Origin: Bacteroidales bacterium
GTDB taxonomy: Bacteria; Bacteroidota; Bacteroidia; Bacteroidales; Bacteroidaceae
Reading direction: 5' to 3'
Length of the DNA stretch: 64,000 nt
Assembly (NCBI GenBank): GCA_015060905.1
Contig: SUXQ01000005.1
Coordinates: 73,670 to 137,669 of the forward strand
Of this stretch, positions 47,601 to 56,538 are shown piece after piece. The position numbers and the translations under genes were made by a program. Below the pieces are notes generated by a model. It was not told the DNA's origin, ran no database searches, and saw only the letters and a list, made by a program, of their open reading frames with translations. Every line of letters begins with the position of its first letter. Position 1 is the stretch's first letter.

Positions 47601-47663
47601 ATGTACATAGTACCCACAATATACTCATTTGTATCAACCAACCTTGCAAACAAAAAACAATGA
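44634..47663 (+). CDS. RND-family multidrug/solute efflux pump (AcrB/MexB-type)
   Basis: 1009 aa. Twelve membrane helices with two large periplasmic loops, as in HAE1-type pumps. The motif VGLVVDDAIVMTENI in TM4 holds the two Asp residues of the proton relay, and the SATS-like repeat GLVAKNGILIVEFANQ marks the second half. Drives export of drugs, bile salts or other amphiphiles by proton antiport. It starts 16 bp after the adaptor and overlaps the channel gene by ATGA. Substrate not inferable. Confidence 0.95.
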   Translation: MNISELSIRRPVLATVLTLIIVLFGLIGYISLGVREYPSVDNPIISVSCSYPGANADVIENQITEPLEQNINGIPGIRSLTSVSQQGQSRITVEFELSVDLETAANDVRDKVSRAQRWLPRDCDPPTVSKADADATPILMVAIQSEKRSLLEISEIADLTVKEQLQTIPEVSSVSIWGEKRYCMRLWLDPIKMSGYGITPMDVKNALDKENVELPSGSIEGNNTELTIRTLGLMHTTDEFNNLVIREDEGRIIRFSDIGRAELSARDLKSYMKMNGVPMVGVVVIPQPGANHINIAEAVYDRMEKMKKDLPEDVTYNYGFDNTRFIRASIDEVKSTVYEAFILVIIIIFLFLRDWRVTLVPCIVIPVSLVGAFFIMYIAGFSINVLSMLAIVLSVGLVVDDAIVMTENIYIRIERGMQPKAAGIEGAKEIFFAVISTTITLLAVFFPIVFMEGTTGRLFREFSFVVAGSVIISSFAALTFTPMLATKLLVRRENQSWFYRKTEPFFEGINRYYAKSLNWFLRRRYISIAIMILSFIGIGWMWTSIPAEMAPLEDRSSITIRTMGAEGVTYEYMRDYTEDISRMADSLMPDAAFITARVSEGNGNIQITLKDLKERDYTQMEVAEKLSRAVRTKTDARSFVQQRSTFGGRRGAMPVQYVLQATNIEKLQEVLPKFMAKVYDSPIFQMADVDLKFSKPELRIEINREKANLMGVNTKDIAQTLQYGLSGQRLGYLYLNGKQYEIVGEINRQQRNSPANLKSIYMRSSDGEMIQMENLVELIEGIAPPKLYRYNRFVSATISAGLAEGKTIGDGLDEMDKIAASTLDDTFRTALAGDSKEFRESSSSLMFAFALALVLIYLILAAQFESFKDPFIIMLTVPLAICGALIFMTVGDQTMNIFSQIGIIMLIGLVAKNGILIVEFANQKQKAGVDKMMAIRDAAVLRLRPILMTSASTILGLLPLMFATGEGCNGRIAMGTAVVGGMLISTLLTMYIVPTIYSFVSTNLANKKQ

Positions 47664-48985
47664 AATTGAAAAATATAATATACACAGCTACACTTTTGTT
47701 GGCAACCTTGAATAGTCAGGCACAAGAAAATATCACCACGTTAAAATCGTGCATCGAACGAGGATTGGAGAATAACTATTCGCTACGCATTGTACGCAAT
47801 AACGAGGAGATTGCCAACAACAATTTCTCGTTGGCAAATGCGGGAATGCTGCCCACAGCCAATCTTTCGGGCGGATACAGCGGCACACTCGACAACAGCG
47901 ACGTAACCGACCGCGCAAGCGGAACAACATCCAAGCAGCGTAACATCACCGACCACACGCTGCGTGCGGGAGTAGACCTGCAATGGATGATATTCGACGG
48001 ATTCAAAATGCAGGCCGATTACAACCGTCTGCGCGAACTGAAATTGCAGAGCGAGACACAGACACGCCTCGCAGTAGAGGACTTTGTGGCAAACCTCACT
48101 GCCGAATATTACAATTTCGTGCAGCAGAGTGCACGTCTGCGCAACCTTAACTACGCTGTACAACTGTCGCGCGAGCGTCTGCGCATAGTACACGAACGCT
48201 ACGTCATTGGCGACAATTCGCGTCTGGACCTTTTGCAAGCACGCGTGGACTTCAACGCCGACAGCGCCGAGAGTGTCAAGCAGCATGAACTTCTTGCAAC
48301 CTCGCGCATACGCCTGCACGAACTTATGGCTGACGAAAATATCGAAGAGACATTCAACGTTTCGGACACGACAGTAAGCGTCGTGCGCATAATGAACTTC
48401 GAGAAACTGTGGGAATCGACACTGCAAAATAACGCATCGCTGCTGCTTGCCGCACAAGACAAAAAACTCGCCGAAATTGACCTTAAGAGCATACGTTCGC
48501 GCGACTACCCCTACCTGAGCCTTAACGCCGGATACGGCTACACACACAACAAATACGAGGTTGGCACCACCGACGTGCGTAAACAGTGGGGAGCAGACTT
48601 TGGAGTAACAGTAGGATTCAAGCTTTTCGACGGCAAAAGAAACAAAGACCGTCGCAACGCCAAGCTCGCCGTAAAAAATGCCGAGCTTGAACAGCAGGAC
48701 CTTCAGCTTGCACTATACGCAGACCTTGCCGACCTATGGCAGGCATACGAAAATAACACCCGTCTGCTCGCCCTCGAACGTCAGAATGTGTTTGCTGCAC
48801 GCGAAAATTACGAAATTGCCCACGAAAGATACCTGTTGGGCGACCTTTCGGGAATAGAGATGCGCGAGGCACAGCAAAGCCTGCTCGATGCAGAGGAGCG
48901 CATCCTTGTGGCAGAATACAACACCAAACTGTGCGAAATTTCTCTTTTGCAGTTAAGCGGAAACATAATGGTCTATTTGAAGTAA
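47660..48985 (+). CDS. TolC-family outer-membrane efflux channel
   Basis: 441 aa from the ATG at 47660, which overlaps the pump stop as ATGA; the longer frame from 47534 lies inside the pump gene. Signal peptide MKLKNIIYTATLLLATLNSQAQ. Two outer-membrane-efflux domains (about 30-220 and 240-430) with long coiled-coil helices (AVEDFVANLTAEYYNFVQQSARLRNLNYAVQLSRERL, ENNTRLLALERQNVFAARENYEIAHERYLLGDLSGIE). Forms the trimeric exit duct. Last gene of the operon, with a strong terminator behind it. Confidence 0.93.
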   Translation: MKLKNIIYTATLLLATLNSQAQENITTLKSCIERGLENNYSLRIVRNNEEIANNNFSLANAGMLPTANLSGGYSGTLDNSDVTDRASGTTSKQRNITDHTLRAGVDLQWMIFDGFKMQADYNRLRELKLQSETQTRLAVEDFVANLTAEYYNFVQQSARLRNLNYAVQLSRERLRIVHERYVIGDNSRLDLLQARVDFNADSAESVKQHELLATSRIRLHELMADENIEETFNVSDTTVSVVRIMNFEKLWESTLQNNASLLLAAQDKKLAEIDLKSIRSRDYPYLSLNAGYGYTHNKYEVGTTDVRKQWGADFGVTVGFKLFDGKRNKDRRNAKLAVKNAELEQQDLQLALYADLADLWQAYENNTRLLALERQNVFAARENYEIAHERYLLGDLSGIEMREAQQSLLDAEERILVAEYNTKLCEISLLQLSGNIMVYLK

Positions 48986-48990
48986 AATAA

Positions 48991-49028
48991 ATGCAAAAAT
49001 CCAGCCTTGCGGCTGGATTTTTGCATTG
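48991..49028. terminator. Bidirectional terminator between TolC-type gene and ketopantoate reductase
   Basis: AATGCAAAAATCCAGCC/GGCTGGATTTTTGCATT, a 17-bp stem with a 4-nt loop between two convergent genes. A-tracts and T-tracts are present on both sides. Confidence 0.9.
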
Positions 49029-49044
49029 CTACATATTAATCTTC

Positions 49045-50049
49045 TTATTCGAAATATTTAAGATTATCGAAGCAAGGCTTTAAGCGTCCCTGCTCAATTC
49101 CATGAACAATTTCCACCACACGGTCGTTCATGGGAGTAGGACAGTCTACCCTTCTGCCATACTCCGAAACAGCACCATTAATAGCATCAACCTCAGTCAG
49201 TTTACCCTTCTCAAGGTCCTGTAACATGCTCGCCTTAAGTTTCGCATGCTTGCGGATGGCTATCGGAATAATGAAAAAAGAGAAAGCGCGTTTCAAAGAG
49301 TTATTATAATCGAGCAATTTAACAATATCCTTGCCCTGCACAGGCTCGATGCGTATGCCGCCTGCCTTGCAAACATCTATACACTCTTTTATCAGAGCCT
49401 GCACCACACGACGCGAGGCACGCGGACCGGCAGCCTCGCCAAAAGTGCAGCCAAGCACCGCACTCATGCCCGAAAAAGCTGCATTTATAAGCAATTTGCT
49501 CCAACGGGTACCGATGAAATTCTCCTCAACATCAACCTTGCCCATAAGTTCGAGCACAGCCTTGATATTATCGAAATTCTTATTACGTTTCCCGCAGAGA
49601 GCACCCAACGAGAAAGAAAGAGCATCAGGCTCGCTTGTAAGTTCACAGACACCCGCCTCTTTCAGTGTCGCGCCCCACGCAACCGTACATCCAAGCACAC
49701 GTTCCGCGCCCAGAATATCGGCAATCTGCATTTCGGGAAGGCCATTCTGGAAAGTAACCAGCGCACCATCCGACGCAAGATAATCATCAAGCATCTGCAC
49801 AACCTCTTTATTATGCTGTTGTTTGGTCATAAGGAAAATAACATCATATTTCCCGCTCATTTCCTCGGGAGTATATGCCACCACCTGCTGAGTAAACTGC
49901 ACCGTTCCCACAACCTGTGCTCCCTTTTCTTTAAGAGCCTCAACGTGAGCCTTATTGCGGTTGATAAGTTCAATAGGTACACCACCCTTGCTTATGTATG
50001 CTCCAAGAATTGTGCCCAACGAGCCTGCACCATATATTGCTATACGCAT
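49045..50049 (-). CDS. panE: Ketopantoate reductase (2-dehydropantoate 2-reductase)
   Basis: 334 aa. Reduces ketopantoate to pantoate with NADPH, for CoA synthesis. The N-terminal Rossmann motif GAGSLGTILGAY begins at residue 7. The C-terminal helical domain carries the motif GTRWSKLLINAAFSG, with the catalytic Lys in WSKLL, and ENFIGTRW. Some family members act on other 2-keto acids. No other pan genes are nearby. It is convergent with the TolC-type gene and separated from the aldolase by a hairpin. Confidence 0.9.
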   Translation of the reverse strand: MRIAIYGAGSLGTILGAYISKGGVPIELINRNKAHVEALKEKGAQVVGTVQFTQQVVAYTPEEMSGKYDVIFLMTKQQHNKEVVQMLDDYLASDGALVTFQNGLPEMQIADILGAERVLGCTVAWGATLKEAGVCELTSEPDALSFSLGALCGKRNKNFDNIKAVLELMGKVDVEENFIGTRWSKLLINAAFSGMSAVLGCTFGEAAGPRASRRVVQALIKECIDVCKAGGIRIEPVQGKDIVKLLDYNNSLKRAFSFFIIPIAIRKHAKLKASMLQDLEKGKLTEVDAINGAVSEYGRRVDCPTPMNDRVVEIVHGIEQGRLKPCFDNLKYFE

Positions 50050-50083
50050 ATTTTACAAAAATTATAATTAAATATAAGATTAA

Positions 50084-50123
50084 TCAAAGGGCGACACACT
50101 TTTTGAAGTGCATCGCCCTTTGA
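50084..50123 (-). terminator. Hairpin between aldolase and ketopantoate reductase
   Basis: TCAAAGGGCGA pairs with TCGCCCTTTGA (11 bp) with a further CAC/GTG in the loop. It lies 21 bp after the aldolase stop. The following T content is weak, so it could be a partial terminator. Confidence 0.6.
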
Positions 50124-50143
50124 ATCATTATTTCATGCAAAAA

Positions 50144-51145
50144 TTACTCAGCAAGTTTGTTGTCAGAACCAAGTACGTTCACAATCTTGTGGATGTACTG
50201 TTTTTTCATATTCTCGCGAGCGGGACCAAGATACTTTCTGGGGTCGAACTCTGCGGGCTGTGTAGCAAACACCTCGCGAACAGCAGCAGTCATAGCAAGA
50301 CGGCTGTCACTGTCGATGTTGATTTTGCAAACTGCCAAAGAAGCAGCCTTGCGCAACTCCTCTTCGGGAATACCGATAGCATCTTTCAATGCACCACCAT
50401 ATTTGTTGATTGTCTCAACCTCTTCCTGGGGAACTGAAGAAGAACCGTGAAGAACGATGGGGAAGCCGGGAAGCTCTTTCATACAACCCTCGAGTACGTC
50501 GAATGCCAAGGGGGGAGGTACAAGTACACCCTTCTCGTTGCGTGTGCACTGCTCGGGTTTGAATTTGTTTGCACCGTGTGATGTACCGATAGAGATAGCC
50601 AAGCTGTCGCAACCTGTCTTTGTAACAAAGTCCACAACCTCTTCGGGACGTGTGTATGTGTGGTGCTCGGCAACAACGTCATCCTCGACACCGGCAAGAA
50701 TACCAAGCTCACCCTCTACTGTTACATCATATTTGTGAGCATACTCAACAACTTTCTTTGTAAGAGCAACATTCTCGTCATAGGGAAGATGCGAACCGTC
50801 AATCATTACAGAAGAGAAGCCCATGTCGATGCAAGATTTGCAAAGTTCGAAAGAGTTTCCGTGGTCGAGGTGGAGAACTATCTCGGGACGCTCGCAACCA
50901 AGCTCTTTTGCATACTCAACAGCACCCTCGGCCATGTAGCGGAGAAGAGTCTGGTTAGCATATTTACGAGCACCGCTTGATACCTGAAGGATAACGGGAG
51001 ATTTTGTCTCTACTGCAGCCATAACGATAGCCTGCAACTGCTCCATGTTGTTGAAGTTGAAAGCGGGGATAGCGTAGCCGCCTTTCATTGCTCTTGCAAA
51101 CATATCACGAGTGTTCACAAGGCCTAATTCTTTGTAACTTACCAT
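50144..51145 (-). CDS. fbaA: Class II fructose-bisphosphate aldolase
   Basis: 333 aa. Cleaves fructose-1,6-bisphosphate in glycolysis with a zinc ion. Zinc ligands lie in HLDHGNSFE (near 92-100), EGELGILAGVEDD, and GTSHGANKFKP (near 190). Typical length for the class IIA type. A TATCTTTG -7 box lies 41 bp upstream (51186-51193). Essential housekeeping gene. Confidence 0.95.
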   Translation of the reverse strand: MVSYKELGLVNTRDMFARAMKGGYAIPAFNFNNMEQLQAIVMAAVETKSPVILQVSSGARKYANQTLLRYMAEGAVEYAKELGCERPEIVLHLDHGNSFELCKSCIDMGFSSVMIDGSHLPYDENVALTKKVVEYAHKYDVTVEGELGILAGVEDDVVAEHHTYTRPEEVVDFVTKTGCDSLAISIGTSHGANKFKPEQCTRNEKGVLVPPPLAFDVLEGCMKELPGFPIVLHGSSSVPQEEVETINKYGGALKDAIGIPEEELRKAASLAVCKINIDSDSRLAMTAAVREVFATQPAEFDPRKYLGPARENMKKQYIHKIVNVLGSDNKLAE

Positions 51146-51185
51146 GTTTATTTAATTTAAAAGAATAAAATTCATAAATGCTCTG

Positions 51186-51193
51186 CAAAGATA
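51186..51193 (-). promoter_or_regulatory. -7 box for the aldolase gene
   Basis: TATCTTTG on the minus strand, 41 bp upstream of the start codon. Confidence 0.55.
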
Positions 51194-51330
51194 GTAATTT
51201 ATTTCATTCAAATTATAAAGTTTCTTAAAAAGTTTATTAAGAATATATTTAAAATAACACAAAATACTCGACTTAAGAGCAGAAGCAACAAAATAACATA
51301 CACATTTTTTTCTTTTCCCTTTTTTTGAGC

Positions 51331-51338
51331 TATCTTTG
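51331..51338 (+). promoter_or_regulatory. -7 box for the transglycosylase-helicase operon
   Basis: TATCTTTG, 30 bp upstream of the ATG at 51368. Confidence 0.6.
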
Positions 51339-51367
51339 TACTGTATCTATTACACTCGCTGTACATT

Positions 51368-52117
51368 ATGAAAAAGATGCCCAAACGAATATTATACCCA
51401 CTGTTGCTTGTCATTGCATTTTTCGTTGGCGAAATGATTTTCGTTGTTGAGGACAACGACATTGTAGAACATCTGAGCGAGAGGATAGAAGCACCTCCGC
51501 CGTCACCTTATGTAAAAATTTCGGGGCTCGACCACCATTTTCGTGAAGCGGCTGACAGTATCGATTGGGACTGGAAACTTATTGCCGCAATATGTTACAC
51601 TGAATCGAAATTCGATTCTACTGCAGTGTCGCATGTTGGTGCTTACGGAGTAATGCAGATGCTGCCAAACACTTTACGTTCTTTAGGGGTACCCGACTCA
51701 TTGCACACCGACACACGCACGAATATTAACGCAGGAGCAAGATATTTGAAAAAATTGGAGAGAATTTTCCGACGCATAAAGAACTTTGACGAACGACTGA
51801 ATTTTGTATTAGCATCGTACAACGCAGGCATCGGGCAGGTGAACGACGCAATGGCCTTGGCACAAAAATATGGAAAAAGCCGCTACGTTTGGCACGGAGT
51901 AGATACTTTTCTTATTTTGAAAAAATACCCCGAATATTATAATGACAGTGTCTGTAAGACCGGAAGTTTCAACAGTTCGGACGAGACGCTGCAATTTGTC
52001 GAAAAGGTGACAAAAAGATGGAAACGTTACCAACGTTTGCAAGCAGCATACGAGGATTCTCTCAGGGCCGCACTAAAATCGAACGATTCAATATTTAACA
52101 AGCAACCCCTTGACTGA
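51368..52117 (+). CDS. Lytic transglycosylase, SLT (MltF-like) domain
   Basis: 249 aa. N-terminal membrane anchor (about 8-25), then a Slt domain: the catalytic Glu is in CYTESKFDSTAVS, followed by GAYGVMQMLPNT and NINAGARYLKKL. Cleaves glycan strands of peptidoglycan. Lacks the solute-binding domain of E. coli MltF. It overlaps the helicase gene by 8 bp, so the two are translated together; the functional link is unclear. Confidence 0.9.
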   Translation: MKKMPKRILYPLLLVIAFFVGEMIFVVEDNDIVEHLSERIEAPPPSPYVKISGLDHHFREAADSIDWDWKLIAAICYTESKFDSTAVSHVGAYGVMQMLPNTLRSLGVPDSLHTDTRTNINAGARYLKKLERIFRRIKNFDERLNFVLASYNAGIGQVNDAMALAQKYGKSRYVWHGVDTFLILKKYPEYYNDSVCKTGSFNSSDETLQFVEKVTKRWKRYQRLQAAYEDSLRAALKSNDSIFNKQPLD

Positions 52118-55079
52118 AAAACCCGAAAAACCAACAAGCATCGACAAGCCTGATGAAAGAAAAGGCTTGTGCAAGCGCGTACATCTGAAAAGATGGGACG
52201 ACGAGGGCTTTTTATATGTAGCCGACAAAGAGCAGAGAGAATTTATTGTCGCACGTCCCGCTGCGCAATGTTACGACAAACTGCATAAAATATTAAAGGT
52301 AGGCTCGCAACTTAATCTGCTCGAATGGAGCATAGACGAAAGAGAGGTTGTACACACAGAAAATATTATCTTCGACCCCGATTTTTTGGTAGAAATAACC
52401 TCGCTGTGCAGTTGCGTGCAAGAGCATGGAGCCTCGCCGTTGAACTACGTGCTTAATCTTTTCAAAGAGAGTAAAGCCACAAGGCATACTCTTTTGGGAG
52501 AGGCTGCAAATATGTTCCTCGACGATTGTGTGAACGAGCGTTCCGAGAAAGTTGTGTCATACAACGATTCAATGAAAAAGTTCTTTCGCGAGTATCCGCT
52601 GCAACTGACTGCCGCCGAAGGCATCGACGCAAAATTCTTCGACGAAACAAAAAGACAATTTGCAAACATTCGACAAACTGTCGGCCGTCTGCTTGCGCCC
52701 ATAAACAACGACGCACCCGACAATATTTATATAGAGCCATCGTTCTTTTGTTCGGCATTAGGACTGCAGGGACGTTTCGACCTTCTGGAGGGTGGGACAA
52801 ACAACATTATAGAGCTAAAATCGGGAAAGGCCGACGAATATAAAAAGGGCGCGAAAGAGGAGCATATTCTTCAAATGTCACTCTACAAGGAGATTCTGAA
52901 ATACAATCTTGCCCTACCCGACGACAGTGTACACGCCCATCTATTCTACTCGCGCTACCCAAGCATCATACACCGCGAATGTAACAGAGAGGAAATTGCA
53001 CGCGCCTTGATGCTGCGCAACGAAATTGTCGCAACAATGCACAGTCTGGCCGATGGCACCCTACGGCCGACAATAGAAAGCATCACCCCCGACGACCTTA
53101 ACACACGCCACACAAGGTCGCAACTGTGGAACATATACAAACGTCCCGAACTTGAGCGATTATTATACCCCATACAGCAAGCCTCGGCAACCGAAAAGGA
53201 CTATTTTTTCGGCAACGTTTCGTTCATCGCTCGCGAAATGCGCATAGGAAAGACCGGCGGAGGAGCCGATGATACAAAAGGAGGCTTCGCCGACACATGG
53301 AACCTTTCGCAAAAAGAGAAACAAGATAATGGCAATATACTCTCGGGGCTGAAAATAAAAGAACTTATAGAGGAGGATGGAGTCTCGGCAATAATTTTTA
53401 CCCGCCCCGAGTGTGACGAAGATTTTTTCCCAAACTTCAGAGCAGGCGACACTATTTTCATATACACAAGCGACACAGACGACGCCTGCGCAACCAACCG
53501 TCACGTGACTCGCGGAACGCTGACGTCGATAAGCGCGAAAGAGATATCTTTCAAACTGCGTCACCGGCAGCGTAACCCATACATATTTCCACTCGACAGC
53601 AGTTACGCCGCCGAGCACGACCATCTTGACAGCACGTCACGCACAAGCTTCAGAGAAATGAACGCCCTGTTGCTCGCTCCCAAAGGTCGCAAAGAGCTTA
53701 TACTCGCCGAACGCCGTCCCACATTCGACACAAGCCGTACACTCTGCGGCAACTACCACAATGAACATATAAACAACATTGTGCTAAAAGCCAAACAGGC
53801 CGATGAACTATTTCTGCTCGTAGGCCCCCCTGGAACAGGAAAAACCTCAAAGGCACTGAGCAGCATGGTGCAAGAATTCTACACAGACGGTAACAGCAAC
53901 ATATTGCTCGCATCGTTCACCAACCGCGCAGTAGACGAAATATGCGAAGCCCTCGAAAAATTGCCGCAAAAGCCCGAGTATATACGCATAGGCAACGAAC
54001 ATGCCTGTGCACCGCAATATACTCACCGGCTGCTTAAAAATGTAATAAGCGACTGTCAACGACGCGAAGATATCAGCAAAAAGCTACTATCCACACGCGT
54101 CACAGTGGGTACAATATCATCACTCTCGGGACGACAGGAACTTTTCGAACTTAAGAAATTCGACGTTGCGATAATAGACGAAGCCTCGCAAATATTAGAG
54201 TCACAGATAGTGGGACTTTTGGCCGCAACAACACCCGACAAAGAGTCGGCAATAAAAAAATTCATTCTCATAGGCGACCCTAAGCAGTTGCCGGCAGTTG
54301 TTGCACAATCGTCCGAAGAGGCAGAAATAACAAGCCCACTGCTACGCGAACGAGGCTTTACGAGCCACGCAATATCTTTCTTCGAAAGAGTGTATAACCA
54401 TTATATAAAAAATCCTTTACCGCAACTGACAGCATCGCTCTATTCTCAAGGACGCATGCACCCAGAAGTTGGAAATTTTGCCAACAAATACTTCTACGAG
54501 AGTATACTGCAACCCATTCCCCTGCCCCACCAATCGGAGCAACTGCCATACACCGTATACGAACAAAATGATGCAATAGAAAAAACACTCGCCACACGAC
54601 GCACAAAATTCATAGAAACAACAGCCTCGCCGAGCAACGAAAATCCCAAAATAAACCGCAGCGAAGCACAAGCAATCGCCACATTTGTTGCAACATACTA
54701 CAAGCTGTGCCAAAAGAACAAACTCGAGTGTAACCCCAACCAAGATATTGGCATAATAGTACCGTTCCGCAACCAGATAGCAATGGTAACCAACGAAATT
54801 GCACGTTTGGAAATTCCCGACAGCGAAAATATAATCATCGACACAGTAGAGAGATTCCAAGGCTCGCAACGCGACATTATATTATACGGAACAACAATCT
54901 CCACCCCCTCGATGATGGAAATTCTATCGGTAACCACGACCGATGCAAAAGGCACACTCATCGACCGCAAGCTGAATGTGGCAATAACACGCGCCCGGCG
55001 ACAAATGTTTATCTTCGGAGTACCCGAAGCACTGCAAGCATCGCCACTCTACTCGGCACTGATGAAAGAAATGGAATAA
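52110..55079 (+). CDS. Dna2-like nuclease-helicase (PD-(D/E)XK nuclease fused to SF1 helicase)
   Basis: 989 aa. Residues 130-300 form a PD-(D/E)XK nuclease of the Dna2/Cas4 type: GRFDLLE (Asp224), IIELKSGK (Glu235, Lys237) and QMSLY (Gln255). The C-terminal half is an SF1B helicase with GPPGTGKT (about 571), IIDEASQ, LIGDPKQLP, ERFQGSQRDI and VAITRARRQ. The cysteines that hold the Fe-S cluster in Dna2 and Cas4 are not present as a CxxC cluster. The only plausible start is a TTG at 52110 that overlaps the transglycosylase stop; there is no nearby ATG. Probably acts in replication or repair. Confidence 0.88.
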   Translation: MTEKPEKPTSIDKPDERKGLCKRVHLKRWDDEGFLYVADKEQREFIVARPAAQCYDKLHKILKVGSQLNLLEWSIDEREVVHTENIIFDPDFLVEITSLCSCVQEHGASPLNYVLNLFKESKATRHTLLGEAANMFLDDCVNERSEKVVSYNDSMKKFFREYPLQLTAAEGIDAKFFDETKRQFANIRQTVGRLLAPINNDAPDNIYIEPSFFCSALGLQGRFDLLEGGTNNIIELKSGKADEYKKGAKEEHILQMSLYKEILKYNLALPDDSVHAHLFYSRYPSIIHRECNREEIARALMLRNEIVATMHSLADGTLRPTIESITPDDLNTRHTRSQLWNIYKRPELERLLYPIQQASATEKDYFFGNVSFIAREMRIGKTGGGADDTKGGFADTWNLSQKEKQDNGNILSGLKIKELIEEDGVSAIIFTRPECDEDFFPNFRAGDTIFIYTSDTDDACATNRHVTRGTLTSISAKEISFKLRHRQRNPYIFPLDSSYAAEHDHLDSTSRTSFREMNALLLAPKGRKELILAERRPTFDTSRTLCGNYHNEHINNIVLKAKQADELFLLVGPPGTGKTSKALSSMVQEFYTDGNSNILLASFTNRAVDEICEALEKLPQKPEYIRIGNEHACAPQYTHRLLKNVISDCQRREDISKKLLSTRVTVGTISSLSGRQELFELKKFDVAIIDEASQILESQIVGLLAATTPDKESAIKKFILIGDPKQLPAVVAQSSEEAEITSPLLRERGFTSHAISFFERVYNHYIKNPLPQLTASLYSQGRMHPEVGNFANKYFYESILQPIPLPHQSEQLPYTVYEQNDAIEKTLATRRTKFIETTASPSNENPKINRSEAQAIATFVATYYKLCQKNKLECNPNQDIGIIVPFRNQIAMVTNEIARLEIPDSENIIIDTVERFQGSQRDIILYGTTISTPSMMEILSVTTTDAKGTLIDRKLNVAITRARRQMFIFGVPEALQASPLYSALMKEME

Positions 55080-55098
55080 GCCTATTATTACAACACCG

Positions 55099-55815
55099 TC
55101 AGTCACTATCTTTCCCTGTAAAAAACAGCCTGTAAGCAAAAGGAAACATTAGCACAAAAAATTCAAAATAAGAAGAATACCCGCCAAACAGCATAGCCAT
55201 TATCCCCTCATACTCCATAGAAGAGAACAGCAACGCCGCAGGCACAAGAGCCACAAGCGAGCAAGCATGAAACTTTATACGCGAAGATGCAGCCTCTAAA
55301 ATATCATCCACCCCTTTAAAAGCACCGCCGACAATACCAAACACCGCCGACAGTAAAAACAGCACAGCAAAAAGCAGCAACGGCCATCCTCCGGCCATTG
55401 GCGACGACACAAAAGAGCCCGACACACTTCTAAAAACATTCAACGGATAGAGCGTTGCAAACATCAGGGATACAACCATAATTACAGCAACCACCAATGC
55501 CGACCACAATGCGCGACGCGTGCGCAAAGATGTTTCGCCACGCAACAACCGTGCAACAGCCGAGAAAAACCCGCACGAAAGTAACACTCCGCTGCACATT
55601 AACAAAATAACAATCATTGCCCATGGCAAATGCCCCACACTATCGACAGAAGAGCGCAAAAACCAACGTACCCCGTCGGACGAAGCAAGCAACACCTCGG
55701 TAACCTCGCCACCAAGCAACGCCGCCACCGACCTTATCCACGAATAGAGCCACACAGCAAGCAGCATGCAGCAATACACGATTGTCGGAAGATTATTTAC
55801 TCGCCCCTTACTCAT
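55099..55815 (-). CDS. Membrane protein linked to the two-component system
   Basis: About 238 aa from the ATG at 55815, which overlaps the response-regulator stop (GATGAGTAA); the longer frame starts at 55839. Six hydrophobic segments with a short basic loop (LLRGETSLRTRRALW) after the second. No family recognised. The overlap suggests translational coupling to the two-component system, so it may be its target or a sensor partner. Confidence 0.75.
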   Translation of the reverse strand: MSKGRVNNLPTIVYCCMLLAVWLYSWIRSVAALLGGEVTEVLLASSDGVRWFLRSSVDSVGHLPWAMIVILLMCSGVLLSCGFFSAVARLLRGETSLRTRRALWSALVVAVIMVVSLMFATLYPLNVFRSVSGSFVSSPMAGGWPLLLFAVLFLLSAVFGIVGGAFKGVDDILEAASSRIKFHACSLVALVPAALLFSSMEYEGIMAMLFGGYSSYFEFFVLMFPFAYRLFFTGKDSD

Positions 55816-56530
55816 CGGCCTCAAGATTTTCAACATCAATAAGATGCAGTTCTATGGCACGCACCACCAGACGCGTAACATTTATTCCACGCTGTTCACT
55901 CTCGGGAAAAAGACGGGCTATAAGGTCAGCCTGACGTTTTTCGAGCGATTTTACCCCGAAAGGCATACTTTTAAGGTTGGCAATCATCTCTTTTGTGTAG
56001 CCAAGAGCAAGATGTTTAAGGAAACACTCGTCGTAACGGTCAATATCATACTCTATCACCGAACGACGATAAGAATGTTCGCGCATAACCTCTTCGCGGA
56101 AACGATGCACAATTTTCTCCAAAATAGGCTGATTAAATACAAAGCGTTTACCCGACATTACGTTGCGAATCTCGTATTTCGTAAGCAGTTCCCCGGTCTT
56201 CAGCACAATGCCATCGGCACCCGCGTCGAGCACATCCACCCACAATTTCTCGTTAAGAAGTTCACCCGTAAATATCAGCACTTTAACATCTTTGTAAAGA
56301 CGTTTCATCTTTGCACAAATCTCCACGCCCACGGTCGTTGAGCCGCCCAACCCCAGGTCGAGCAACAACAGATGGGGAAGCTGTTTCTCCATAAGCGGCC
56401 ACAGTTCAGCCTCGTTCATGGCCGTACCTATGATGCACGCCTCGGGAATCTCACTGCGAAAAATTTCCTCGGTACCTTTAAGTTCGAGCTTAGCATCCTC
56501 GACAATTATTACATTGAATTTATTCTCCAT
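55808..56530 (-). CDS. Response regulator, REC plus helix-turn-helix
   Basis: 240 aa. REC domain: acidic pair Glu11-Asp12, phospho-acceptor Asp58 in LLLLDLGLGG, Thr88 and Lys111. The C-terminus (about 165-235) includes ECFLKHLALGYTKEMIANLKSMPFGVKSLEKRQADLIARL, a LuxR-like helix-turn-helix with a family-specific insert. It starts 8 bp after the kinase stop, so it is surely the kinase partner. Confidence 0.88.
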   Translation of the reverse strand: MENKFNVIIVEDAKLELKGTEEIFRSEIPEACIIGTAMNEAELWPLMEKQLPHLLLLDLGLGGSTTVGVEICAKMKRLYKDVKVLIFTGELLNEKLWVDVLDAGADGIVLKTGELLTKYEIRNVMSGKRFVFNQPILEKIVHRFREEVMREHSYRRSVIEYDIDRYDECFLKHLALGYTKEMIANLKSMPFGVKSLEKRQADLIARLFPESEQRGINVTRLVVRAIELHLIDVENLEADE

Positions 56531-56538
56531 AATGCATT

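Noticed and set aside
47534-47659. The N-terminal extension of the TolC-type gene
   Set aside because: It lies inside the pump gene. The ATG at 47660 with a signal peptide is the right start.
49319-49504. Many other frames opposite or across genes (for example at 9554-9781, 27266-28261 and 54417-54869)
   Set aside because: All lie opposite or within well-supported genes and lack any family or codon signal.
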